44,700 bases of DNA, taken from Nematostella vectensis. Lineage: Eukaryota; Cnidaria; Anthozoa; Actiniaria; Edwardsiidae. Below, piece by piece: positions 19,501 through 31,500 of the stretch. Below the pieces are notes generated by a model that saw only the letters and a list, made by a program, of their open reading frames with translations, was not told the DNA's origin and made no database searches. Both the position numbers and the translations under genes were made by a program. How positions within the stretch are numbered: position 1 is the first letter of the stretch; the number at the start of each line of letters is the position of its first letter. Where the stretch lies: the NCBI RefSeq assembly GCF_932526225.1, contig NC_064046.1:13723708-13768407 (forward strand). The letters are read 5' to 3'.

Positions 19501-22500
19501 CGTTGGTACTGTTTGCCTATCTTTGTCGGTGTAATAGGAGGAGGGGATTCGCATTGTAGTGCACAAACAACTTGGCAACTAAACCGGTCATGATTATCAT
19601 CAAAACCAAAACTGCCCTAATTACCCAAAAAATATTTGGCACAAAATTGTTTATCAGGACATAATTAAGAGTTGACCTTATTAATCTCCGGTAGGCATCT
19701 CCGGTCGCAGGTATATAAACCAAGGGAGAAAATGATTATGTTCCCTATAAATTGATGGTTTCCTTGTTTGCTTGTTGTGGGTTACCTGTGTGAGGGGGTC
19801 CCCAATAGTATACCCATGCCTTCGAAAGCTCTCTACGAGCTTGGGCAGAACATGGAGTCTAACGTAGCGACAGTTATTGAGGACAATTAACAAGCGCTCG
19901 TCCTGAAATAAAAAAGAGCTTCTGTCAGCCTTCATTTAGTCAACATACCAAGTGTAAGGAAGAGTCAATTTCCATTGGCTTATTTGGGGAAGCCATTACG
20001 ATATTTTCGATTGAAATCAGTTAATGAATATATGTAAATGACAAACGATGACCAGTGTCTTGCGCACAGTGAGACAATGGCATCGATTACTATTGCCATG
20101 GCCAATATGTTGCGCGCAATGCATTGAAGGTATCACTTAGTATGCCCAGTGTGTTGCGCGCAGTGCATTGAGGGTATCACTTGGTATGGCCAGTGTGTTG
20201 CGCGCAGTGCATCGAGGTTATCACTTGGTATGGCCAGTGTGTTGCGCGCAGTGCATTGAGGGTATCACTTGGTATGGCCAGTGTGTTGCGCGCAGTGCAT
20301 CGAGGTTATCACTTGGTATGGCCAGTGTGTTGCGCGCAGTGCATCGAGGTTATCACTTGGTATGGCCAGTGTGTTGGGCGCAGTGCATCGAGGTTATCAC
20401 TTGGTATGGCCAGTGTGTTGCGCGCAATGCATTGAGGGTATCACTTGGTATGGCCAGTGTGTTGCGCGCAGTGCATCGAGGTTATCACTTGGTATGGCCA
20501 GTGTGTTGCGCGCAGTGCATTGAGGGTATCACTTGGTATGGCCAGTGTGTTGCGCGCAGTGCATCGAGGTTATCACTTGGTATGGCCAGTGTGTTGCGCG
20601 CAGTGCATCGAGGTTATCACTTGGTATGGCCAGTGTGTTGCGCGCAGTGCATTGAGGGTATCACTTAGTATGCCCAGTGTGTTGCGCGCAATGCATTGAG
20701 GGTATCACTTAGGGGCCGGTTACATGATGAATTTCAGCCCGGTTAGGGAGGCTGAAAGTCCAGCCCGGTATCCCCCACAAATACTTGTAAAATTGCTTTT
20801 TCGATTACATGAAGGAGTTTTCAGCTCGGGAGGAGTTTTCCAGCCTGGGCTGGCAAACCGGGCTAGGATTTTCAGTCCGGGCTAGCGGGTTAAAAATCGC
20901 CACATAATCGCGTAAATATCTCAGCCCGGGATGTAAAACAATAAAATCCGAATCCAGCCCGGGCTGAATAGAACTCAGCCCTGGCTGGATTTAAGGCATA
21001 TAATAGGTAATAAGCTACTCGGGCTGAAGTTTCAGCCCGGGCTGATGATGAAAACTCAGCCCGGGCTGAAATTAATCATGTAGTCGGCCCCTTAGTATGG
21101 TCAGTATGGTGCGCGCAGTGCATTGAGGGTATCACCTGTTATGGGTGGTGTATTGCGGGCAGTGCGTCGATATGGTATCAACTATTATAGGTGGTGTATT
21201 GTTCGCGTTGCATTGAGTAGATCGCTTCTTATGTGTAGTGTGTGGTATCACTTACTATGGCCGGTGTATTGCGGGCAGTACATGTAGAGTATCACGTACT
21301 ATGAGTTGTGTATTGCAGGCGAGGCGTATCGCTTCTAATGTGTAGTGTGTGGTATTACTTACTATGGCCGGTGTATTGCGGGCAGTACATGTAGGGTATC
21401 ACGTACTATGAGTTGTGCATTGCAAGCGAGGCGTATCGCTTCTTATGTGTAGTGCGTGGTATCACTTACTATGGCCGGTGTGTTATCGTCTAGTGAATAA
21501 GTAGATTGGGTATCAGACAAACTCGACCTAAAATACAAACACCAAAAAGCTTACTTAAATGTTTACCCAATCCCCTCGTTATGCACATTAGTTGTAAGTG
21601 TTTTTGGCACTTACACAGATATGCGATCTTGATCCTGATCTTGATGGAAAGCCAAGGACTGGAAACACTCGACAAAAGCCTGGGGGAGAAAACCAGGCGG
21701 TGGTAAGAATGCGCACGCCCCCAACAAATTGCCACTTAGAGATCCCCCCTCATCCACCGGAATTTCCCTCCTTCTCTAATGTTAGGATTACGCTATCATC
21801 TAGGTGTCCAGGATTACATTATGAGGGAAGAGAGATATTTCACCGAAAAAGTCATGTTATGTGTCTTTCTATCCACAATAACCAATAAAAGTTCCATTAA
21901 GCTTTTGAGGCGATCTTCAGTATCAGGTTCTTTAAGGATCAACTTACCCACAGAAATCCGGTACATTTTCCATAACAACAAGCAAGAAGGAGGAATGTGT
22001 TTTTTTTAACAAATTTAAAAGAAGTAGTTACCTGAAGCATTTCGGTGAATAATTGCGCGGCTTTATCCCTCACTCTCTGACTACCCTAGAAAAGAAAAAA
22101 AAACTCATTACACAAACTCTCTTATAACTGCCATTTTGTCACCCTACCAAAGTACCAAGTGTGGGAAATCATCCATTTCCATCGGCTGATTTCGAGCAGC
22201 TTTTGCGATATTTTCGATTTTGTTTTTTAGATAATCTCAAGAAACTTCTACACATAGATTGAGAACCAATATTGAAAACAACAACAACAAAGGTGCGTAA
22301 ATCCTCGGCACATAAGAACAACGTTAGTCTGAAGCAACCATTGTATAATCCTAATCCTGTGACATGGTTTAGAATGTTAATATTGGCCGTCTGCATTTAC
22401 ATCGTTTGCTTCAAGGGGATAATACTGGAAAACCTTTTCGAGCGGGTAACACCTCACCTCCGTGTGTTCGAGGTCTCCTTCGCTAGCGATCTCCTTGAGC

Positions 22501-25500
22501 GTGTGCAGAGTCTCCATGACGATATTCTCAAAGAGTAGCGGCTAGAACGAGAAAGACAATCGGTGATTTAACATCGCTATCTTTCAAACAAGACAACCAA
22601 TTGTTGAAAACTTTGGCCATATGCAACAACAGCCAAGTCAAAATATTTGCAAAATTCTTTGGAAGCTAAATGCATTCTTGCACCTTTACAGCCTAATACT
22701 AGAATGGTTTCGAGAAGAAGTCAAGCTCCATCTCACGGTTCTGTACGAATGTAATTGTGTTTATGCTCACCAGGCTCGTAATGCGACCGATGTTTATGTC
22801 ATTCTCGTGATTCCACAGCTCATTACAATGCAAGGTCTTGATTTCTGAGGGAGAAAAATAACTGTGATCAGCGTGTGCAAATATGAGGATTTATCTCCGT
22901 AAGATCCCCTAACATACATGCACTATTTTCATGGAGGCCTATCAAAGCTTCACATCGCTGTGAAGGTCTGTAAAGCACTCTTGTGTAGTACAATTTTATG
23001 GTAAGCGCTATCTGAATATTCAAATATATTTAAAAATAGAATTTATAGACCATTACACTCTTTAGCAATAGAATGTAGTCATTCTTAATGTATGATGTAT
23101 CATATTTTACAGTTATGCACATTTCATACGCATTGAGCTTTTTGTTTCACCAAACGTTTTGTCACAGCTCGTCAAAAAAGTCGGCTTAGAGCATTTTGCA
23201 AAAGCTCCTTAACATCAAACTGGTACAGCGCAGTTCTGGCAGGAACTCTAAGCGCTGGCTAAGTCCAAAGGACTGACTCACCTGCAATGGCTTCCTTGAA
23301 CACCTCTGTCGTACAGAGAAACCGCAGATCACCTACCAGGCTCCTGACGCTGTCAAGGGCGGCCGAGGGGAGCTGGAGCTGAGCTAGAGAGCTGTGACAG
23401 GCGCTGTGGGTGGTCCAACAAGAAGAATCACCAAAAACAGTATCTGATATCTTACAACATCAATTGAGCTCGGGAATGGGAGATGGCAGTCTGTTATCTC
23501 TTTAGAGAGTGGCGAGACAGCTCAGTAACAACAACGATGTCTCCCAAGCAAGCGATGCTTACACATGGTCTTCCTCATACAGTAAGAACCCGCGTGTAAG
23601 AACCCGCGTGTAAGAACCCGCGTGTAAGAACCCGCGTGTAAGAACCCGCGTGTAAGAACCCACGTGTAAGAACCCACGTGTAAGAACCTAGATTTAAGGT
23701 CAACAGAGTAGTGTAGTTGCGCTGACGTTTCGAGCGTTAGCCCTTCGTCGGAGCAAAAGAAACACTATATTTTTTCAAGTCTGGCAAAACAGGTTCTTAT
23801 ATTTTGGGGTACGGAAAAATAGGTTCTTATTATTATTCTTAATTTTTTTTTTCTCCAAGTTTTAATCAATACTAGAATTCATAATTACAAAGTGACTGAA
23901 TACATAGCCACTTTGCTATAGATATTCTACTGTATATATGTTGTATCTGTAATCTTATCTTCATGAAAGAGCAAAATGTTGAGCGAATTATATTTCAAAG
24001 CCCTATAATTTGTTTCATTTTGCATGGAGTAACATCGTATAAAAACCTTTTTGGCTTGGCAGGTTCTTATATTTTGGGGTATTAAAATTCAAAATGTCTG
24101 CCTTCTCGATTCTTAAATAACTAGGTTCGTATACGCGGTTTTTTTTTTTACCGTAGTTGTATCCCGCTCAATCTTACCTGACATTCCTGACGCAGAATGG
24201 TAGCCATGCGCTCATCCCCTCGTGGCTGCTCTGCCATTTACCGAGGTGATCTGGCTGCCGCGAAAGCCCGACCGAGGAGGGTAGGAAAGCGGCCCTGACG
24301 AGATCCGTGTATAGCGACGTCACGTCTTCAACCATGCTCTGAATGTCACAAATACGGTGAGGAGATTTCTATCTTTTATTAGAGAAGATCGTTCTTTGTT
24401 AAAAACATGGTGAGAGTGGGCGGCAAATCCCAAAATGTTGGCATATCAATAGTTCCATATATGTGCAATCGCGAAGTTTTAACCGCGAAGTTTTGTTCAG
24501 CCTAAAATGCATCGAAAACTGAGAACAAGCAAGCAAGGATTATCGCAGCTCTATAAATGGCATGTTGTCTACCGGCTTTTCGGTGATCTCTTTACATAAG
24601 TTTGACGCTGTTCGATAATTTTTCTTAGACTGAGGCTTGTACCATAAAGCGTGAATAAAACCAATCATTAGATAAGAGGAGTGGTACGTTTGAAATTCAT
24701 GTTATGTGGAGATCCTTGATCTTGACTTACCTTAAACTTGACTTCATTTTCTTGGCTGGGTGAGAGCTGCTTGGCTGTACTTCCTATTCCCTACCAAAAA
24801 AGAATAAAAATAACCGAGTGAACACTTGCATACGAAAAGCCTAACCTTGACAACAACGATTATGCTGCTGATGATGAATACGATAATGGCGACGATGATT
24901 ATAACCAAAACAATAACCATAACATTGCCGACGATGAGCACCCAATCATTTTTTGCAAGGGACAAGTATTTAATGTTCATCCAATAACAATGATGATGAT
25001 GACGAAGATAATAAATACAAAGATCACGATCACTGTGATGAAGATGATTTTTATGATGATCACGATTATATGCGAGAAAAAAGTATGTTTTTCTGAGCGT
25101 TCAATGGCGAGGACGATGATAAATATGTAGATGGTCGTGACGACGACGATCATGACAACTCTCACCTCCCCCATTAGCATATTCCCAAAGTACGCTTGAC
25201 CCAGTCTCCACAGATCAGGCACGCTTTCCGTGACAAGTTCCGAGAGTTCTTCCACGAATTTGACCCGCTGAGGGGTCGACATCACAGATCCACGGTCTGC
25301 AAAAGATAAAATCATACGGCGACGATATGGGGAGTAATCTCGATTTCATCACCATCATTTCATGTTCAGCATTATTCGTAGAATGTTTGACTAATAGTGG
25401 TTTTCATTACGTTGTCTGGTCAGATCATTTGCCATTTTGTGGCTCTTAAATTTTTCTAGGTCTACCAATCAGAACACAGCATTGACGATAGAACATTGGC

Positions 25501-28500
25501 ATCTAGTTGTTTTTCTTTTTTCTTTTTCTTTTTACATTTGATAGGGATAAACTAAACGAATTTCGATGAAGGAAATGCCTAGTGTCTAAAGTAACGATAT
25601 TTTCTAGTTAGAAGTCGTGTTATGTTTTAATTTTGTTGGGTAGGCAATAGACAAAACAAAAGGAACAAGTACTTCAACATACAAAGGACTGACAGAATAC
25701 ATACATTATGAACGAAAGTCTAAACCCAAACTCGCTATTGATATGCAAACTTTAACTCGAAGCTTTCTCAAAATTCTATCAGTCAGAATACAGTATTATT
25801 GATAGCACATTCGACAAATAGTTCTTATCATTACGTTGTCTGTCCATTGACGTGGCTTTGCCGCCCAATCCCTGTGTCCCAAGAGATGACGAATCCTTAA
25901 AGCCCTCCGACCTGAAATGCACTAGGCAGACAGAGCAATGGCACAGACATTATTATTACATTATTACGAAAGTAAAACACCAAAACATCAGAACCTGTAA
26001 GCTCAAAAAGCTTTTGGCTTAAACTCACAATAGCGACGAAGACACACAGGGCACACAAACACCAAAGTAAAAACACAAAGTCGTAAAAAAGACTGTCATG
26101 AGTATATTATGGCAATTTGGCTAAAAGTCACTGGACACAACAGCCCAAAGGTATTTTAGGACAATAGAACATTAAATATTGATTTGTACTTTGCCAAGTT
26201 GTACCTGGAATACTTTTCAGGTGAGAAAATAATTATTAGCAATCAACAATGATTATCTTTGTCGAAGGATGCGAGCTTTTTTATGACAATAGAACACTAA
26301 ATATTGATTTGTACTTTGCCAAGTTGTACCTGGAATGCTTTTCAGGTGAGAAAATAATTATTAGCAATCAACAATGATTATCTTTGTCGAAGGATGCGAG
26401 CTTCTGTCGGCATTACACATCTCGCTTGGCGTTGAAGGAAGGTCAGAACTTCTTCAGACATTGCGAATCTCACTTGACATTGATGCAAGGCGTGATCTTC
26501 TTCAGACATTGCGAATCTCATTTGACATTGATGCAAGGCGTGATCTTCTTAAGACTTTGCATATTCATTTGACATTGAAGCCAGGCGTTAGCCTTTTCAG
26601 ACATTACATATCTCACCTGGCATTGAAGCCAGGCGTTAGCTTTTTCAGACATTACATATCTCACCTGGCATTGAAGCCAGGCGTTAGCTTTTTTAGACAT
26701 TACATATCTCATCTGGCATTGAAGCCAGGCGTTAGCCTTTTCAGACATTACATATCTCACCTGGCATTGAAGCCAGGCGTTAGCCTTTTCAGACATTACA
26801 TATCTCACCTGGCATTGAAGCCAGGCGTTAGCCTTTTCAGACATTACATATCTCACCTGGCATTGAAGCCAGGCGTTAGCCTTTTTAGACATTACATATC
26901 TCACCTGGCATTGAAGCCAGGCGTTAGCCTTTTCAGACATTACATATCTCACCTGGCATTGAAGCCAGGCGTTGGCTTTTTCAGACATTACATATCTCAC
27001 CTGGCACTGAAGCCAGGCGTTAGCCTTTTCAGACATTACATATCTCACCTGGCATTGCAGCCTTTTTCGAGAGTGCATCTACATCCAGCATGCCCCCTGC
27101 ATCTACTTGTAATAGCGGGGCTGCATCTAGAAATAGATATAGAAATCTACATTTTTAAAATACAACCGACTATTTGCAAGATAACTTCAAAATGACTATC
27201 CATGACTATCCATGTTACTTGAACAATAACGAAATCTTATTTTATTTTTAAAACAAAGAAAATGTAGTAGGAAAATACGTATTGACAAGAATTGGTGTTT
27301 TGGTTGTGGCCCCATATTAGTCCGGGACTTCGTTTCCTGAGCTAGACGGTCTCCAACACTTTAATAAAGTTTATCATTATCATCATCATCATCATCATCA
27401 TCAGCAGCAGCATCATCATTATCATCATCATCATCATTAAAAGTTTGAAGAGGGTTCGGTTCGTCCTTACCTTTTCTCTGGTGGTCATCGCGGCAGCTCG
27501 TTAGCAGTTTGGTAAGCCAGGTATGCTGGTTGACCAGGCAAGTCCAGGCAGGGTCGTCGGTCACATCTAGTTCTACCAGATATCTGCGTGGTAGTTGGGT
27601 AACAGATTAAACTAGGTTAAGAGCTTCGGTGAGCCAGGTATTCTAGTTGACCAGGCGAAGTAGGGTTGTCAGTGACATCTAGCTATACCAGGTATCTGCA
27701 TATTAGTTTTTAACACATTAAACTAGGTTAAGAGCTTTGGTAAGTCAGGTATGCTAGTTGACAATGCGCGGTAGGGTCGTCTATCTACATGATAAGGCAA
27801 CGTATCAAATATACCAGGCAGCTGAACAGGCAAGTCCAAGCAGGGAAAGCTATAGCATTTTGTGATTTCCCAGAAATGTACTTACTGCACATGGTACTAG
27901 TGTGACACTTTCTAATATGTTTTCCTTAATAACTGTTTTCTGTTGACACCTCTTACCTTATAACTCTTTTCTGTTCTTCTAAAGGTGAAGGGAAGTCTAG
28001 CAGCTTGCTCTTAAGATATGTCCTGAAGCCCTCAATCTTTAGATCGACCTCCTGGGATACTAAAAAGAGAGGGAAGATACATTCAGAACAGAAGAAAGTG
28101 CTTTGACTTTGGGGGCAATAATACGTCAGAAGCTGCCTCGTACCCAGGCTCTCACTAGCGTGACCGGACTAAGCGTGAAGGGGTAGCATGTCCCTTGATC
28201 CCTTGCGCCAGCACTAAACCTTCCCATGGCTCAATGCGCTCACTTGCGACACCTGGGTACGAGGCAGCGTCAAAAGAGTCATGAGTTCAAGTTACCAAGA
28301 TGTTCACATTATCTGAGTTTAAGTTATCAGGGCTTGAGTTATCAAGGCTTGAGTTATCAGGGCTTGAGTTATCAGGGCTTGAGTTATCAAAATCAAGGCT
28401 TGAGTTATCAGGGCTTGAGTTATCAGGGCTTGAGTTATCAGGGCTTGAGTTATCAAAGCTTGAGTTATCATGGCGTGAGTTATCAGAGCTGGGTTATCAG

Positions 28501-31500
28501 GGCTTGAGTTATCAGGACTTGAGTTATCAGGGCTTAAGTTATTAAAGCTTGAGTTATCAGGGCTTGAGTTATCAAAGCTTGAGTTATCATGGCTTAAGTT
28601 ATCAGAGCTGGGGTTATCAGGGCTTGAGTTATCAGGACTTGAGTTATCAGGGCTTAAGTTATCAAAGCTTGAGTTATCAGGGCTTGAGTTATCAAGGCTT
28701 GAGTTATCAGGGCTTGAGTTATCAGAGCTTGAGTTATCAGGGCTTGAATAATAAGAGCTTGAGTTATCAGGGCTTGAGTTATCATAGCTTGAGTTATCAG
28801 GGCTTGAGTTATTAGGGCTTGAGTTATCAGGACTTAAGTTATCAGAGCTTGAGTTATCAAGGCTTGAGTTATCAGGACTTTAGTTATCACGGCTTGATTT
28901 ATCAGGGCTTAAGTTATCAGAGCTTGAGTTATCAGGGCTTGAAATATCAGGGCTTCAGTTATCAGGACTTGAGTTATCAGGGCTTAAGTTATTAAAGCTT
29001 GAGTTATCAGGGCTTGAGTTATCAAAGCTTGAGTTATCATGGCTTAAGTTATCAGAGCTGGGGTTATCAGGGCTTGAGTTATCAGGACTTGAGTTATCAG
29101 GGCTTAAGTTATCAAAGCTTGAGTTATCAGGGCTTGAGTTATCAGAGCTTGAGTTATCAGGGCTTGACTTATCAGGGCTTGAGTTATCAGGACTTGACTT
29201 ATCAGGGCTTGAGTTATCAGGACTTCAATTATCAGGGCTTGAGTTATCAGGGCTTGAAATATCAGGGCTTGAGTTATCAGGGCTTGAGTTATCAGGGCTT
29301 GAGTTATCAGGGCTTGAGTTATCAGGGCTTGAGTTATCAAGGCTTGAGTTATCAGAGCTTGAGTTATCAGGGCTTGAGTTATCAGAGCCTGAGTTATCAG
29401 GGCTTGAAATATCAGGGCTTCAGTTATCAGAGCTTGAGTTATCAAGGCTTGAGTTATCAGGACTTTAGTTATCACGGCTTGATTTATCAGGGCTTAAGTT
29501 ATCAGAGCTTGAGTTATCAGAGCTTAAGTTATCAGAGCTTGAAATATCAGGGCTTGAGTTATCAGGGCTTAAGTTATCACGGCTTGATTTATCAGGACTT
29601 AAGTTATCAGAGCTTGAGTTATCAGAACCTGAAATATCAGGGCTTGAGTTATCAGAGCTTTAGTTATCAGGGCTTGAATAATAAGAGCTTGAGTTATCAG
29701 GACTTCAATTATCAGGGCTTGAGTTATCAGGGCTTGAGTTATCAGGGCTTGAGTTATCAGAGCTTGAGTTATCAGGACTTGAGTTATCAGAGCCTGAGTT
29801 ATCAGAGCCTGAGATATCAGGGCTTGAGTTATCATTGCTTGAGTTATCAGGGCTTGAGTTATCTGGACTTGAGTTATCTGAGGGCTGTTGTTGCTATAGG
29901 TTGCAAGATAGGGTACATGGTAATAAGACCTTATTTGTAACTTCACCTTTTTTGAAGATCTTTATGTCTGTCTCAGCAAACAATGACTTCGCTCGGGCAT
30001 AATCGCTGATAACCATTTCATAGTCACCCTGGCGATAAAAAATATGTTATATAATGTAAGTATATCAAGATTTTAACTACTTTTACAACCACAATAAAAA
30101 CCTTTGGTAAAACTTATAAATACAAATCAATAAAAAAGTAAATCTAAACATTAATTCAATTCTAGTTGGTAGCAATTGGTGTCCTAGGAGAGCGAGGTCA
30201 TTATGATCAGCAGAAGGAAGAGAGAGGCATGTTAATAGGCCTCCACAGCATGAAATTGGTATCTCCCTACTTTTCATTCTACGCTCAAGCTTAGAGATCT
30301 ATACCTTCCTATCTTCCCCTAGGGAAATGATAAGGATATCAAAACAATTCTTGGTTTGGCTAGGGATCCGAGAGGGGGAGGGGGGTGTCTGATAAAAACA
30401 GACAGGGGTGATTGTCTGCAAAATCTATTCTAATCCTAAGAAGGGCACTTTGGGCATGGTCAACTGAAATTCTTACCCCTAAGAGATAGCAAATTGGCCT
30501 TAGGAATAGCAATTGGTCAAATTTTATACCCTAAGAGATAGCAGAATCGGAAAAAAACATTGAACACCTCCTCAAGAATAGCAATTGGTTGAATTTTATA
30601 TAAGAGATGGCAAAATCGGAAAAATCCTTCAACAACCCCTTAGGAATGGCAGTTGGTTGAATTTTATACCCTAAAAGATGTGTTGATCATCCCTTTTCTG
30701 GAGAGTCCCCCCCTGGGCTAGGGATATAGGATCCAGAAATATTCCTTCTCAGCCATAACTTAGATTGATTATGAAGTATGTAAATTAAAATATAAATAAT
30801 GAGAAAGTGACTGCTATAAGTACACTGGCCTTTAGGTGGGGACTTACTGAGAAAGAATTGGGGTAGGGGGGAATTGAAGGATGTAGGTGAAAAAAAATTC
30901 AAAGGCCAAAATAAATATTTTCATTTCAATATTTCAACTAAAACTTCAGCCTCCAAAATATTAATTTTTTTAAGGATGAGGAATTATATGAAAAAATGCC
31001 TTCTGTAAAGGCTCATTTCAAAGGCTTATTCAAGGCGGGACTCTTATTTGAAGCAGTCTGTCTTTTTTGTTCAAAAGTAAAAAAAAGAGTATTTTAATGG
31101 TCATTAAAGTGGCTTTTTGGGCATTCTTTACATTTTTGTAGAGGAAGGGGTGACTATTTCATATTTTGTGTCCTGCTCCAATACCTGGTGTACACTAGTG
31201 ACATAACGACATTATTGCATCGGCGTCCACACTTTGTTAAGCCCAACATAATGATATGGACATAATGAAATATTTTTTTCTTTTATGTGGTTATGTCTGG
31301 TTTATGTCAAAATGTCAAACCATTCACACTTGAGATTAAGAAGATAGGAGTGTGTGCACCAATGTCGTTATGTCACTAGTGTACACCAGGCATAAGAAAC
31401 ATTTACTACTAACCTATCACCCAGCCTTCTACCATTTTCAAAAATGAACGGTACCCGCTTACCTGTTGTATGTTGCGCTCTATGCTCTGAGGGAGACTAA

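Noticed and set aside
20168-20699. Overlapping frames with [15 protein letters not shown]-type repeats
   Set aside because: A 44-bp unit shifts frame each copy, giving the same peptide in all frames; no gene signal.
21506-22009. Plus-strand frames between 21506 and 22009
   Set aside because: They overlap EXOC2 exons on the other strand (21615-21679), show no recognisable domain and have no splice support.
25835-25911. EXOC2 exon starting at the ttcag acceptor (25911)
   Set aside because: It cannot join the phase-1 upstream exon and keep the next exon open; the cctag acceptor at 25921 fixes the frame at both ends.
26374-27195. Long open frames with a repeated [15 protein letters not shown] (plus) or [15 protein letters not shown] (minus) peptide
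   Set aside because: The 48-bp unit is a multiple of 3 and lacks stops on both strands, so long frames are automatic; the array sits in an EXOC2 intron next to a splice donor.
28999-29940. 313-residue SYQGL-repeat frame
   Set aside because: Product of a 15-bp satellite; no start context, no homology, and similar frames appear on both strands.
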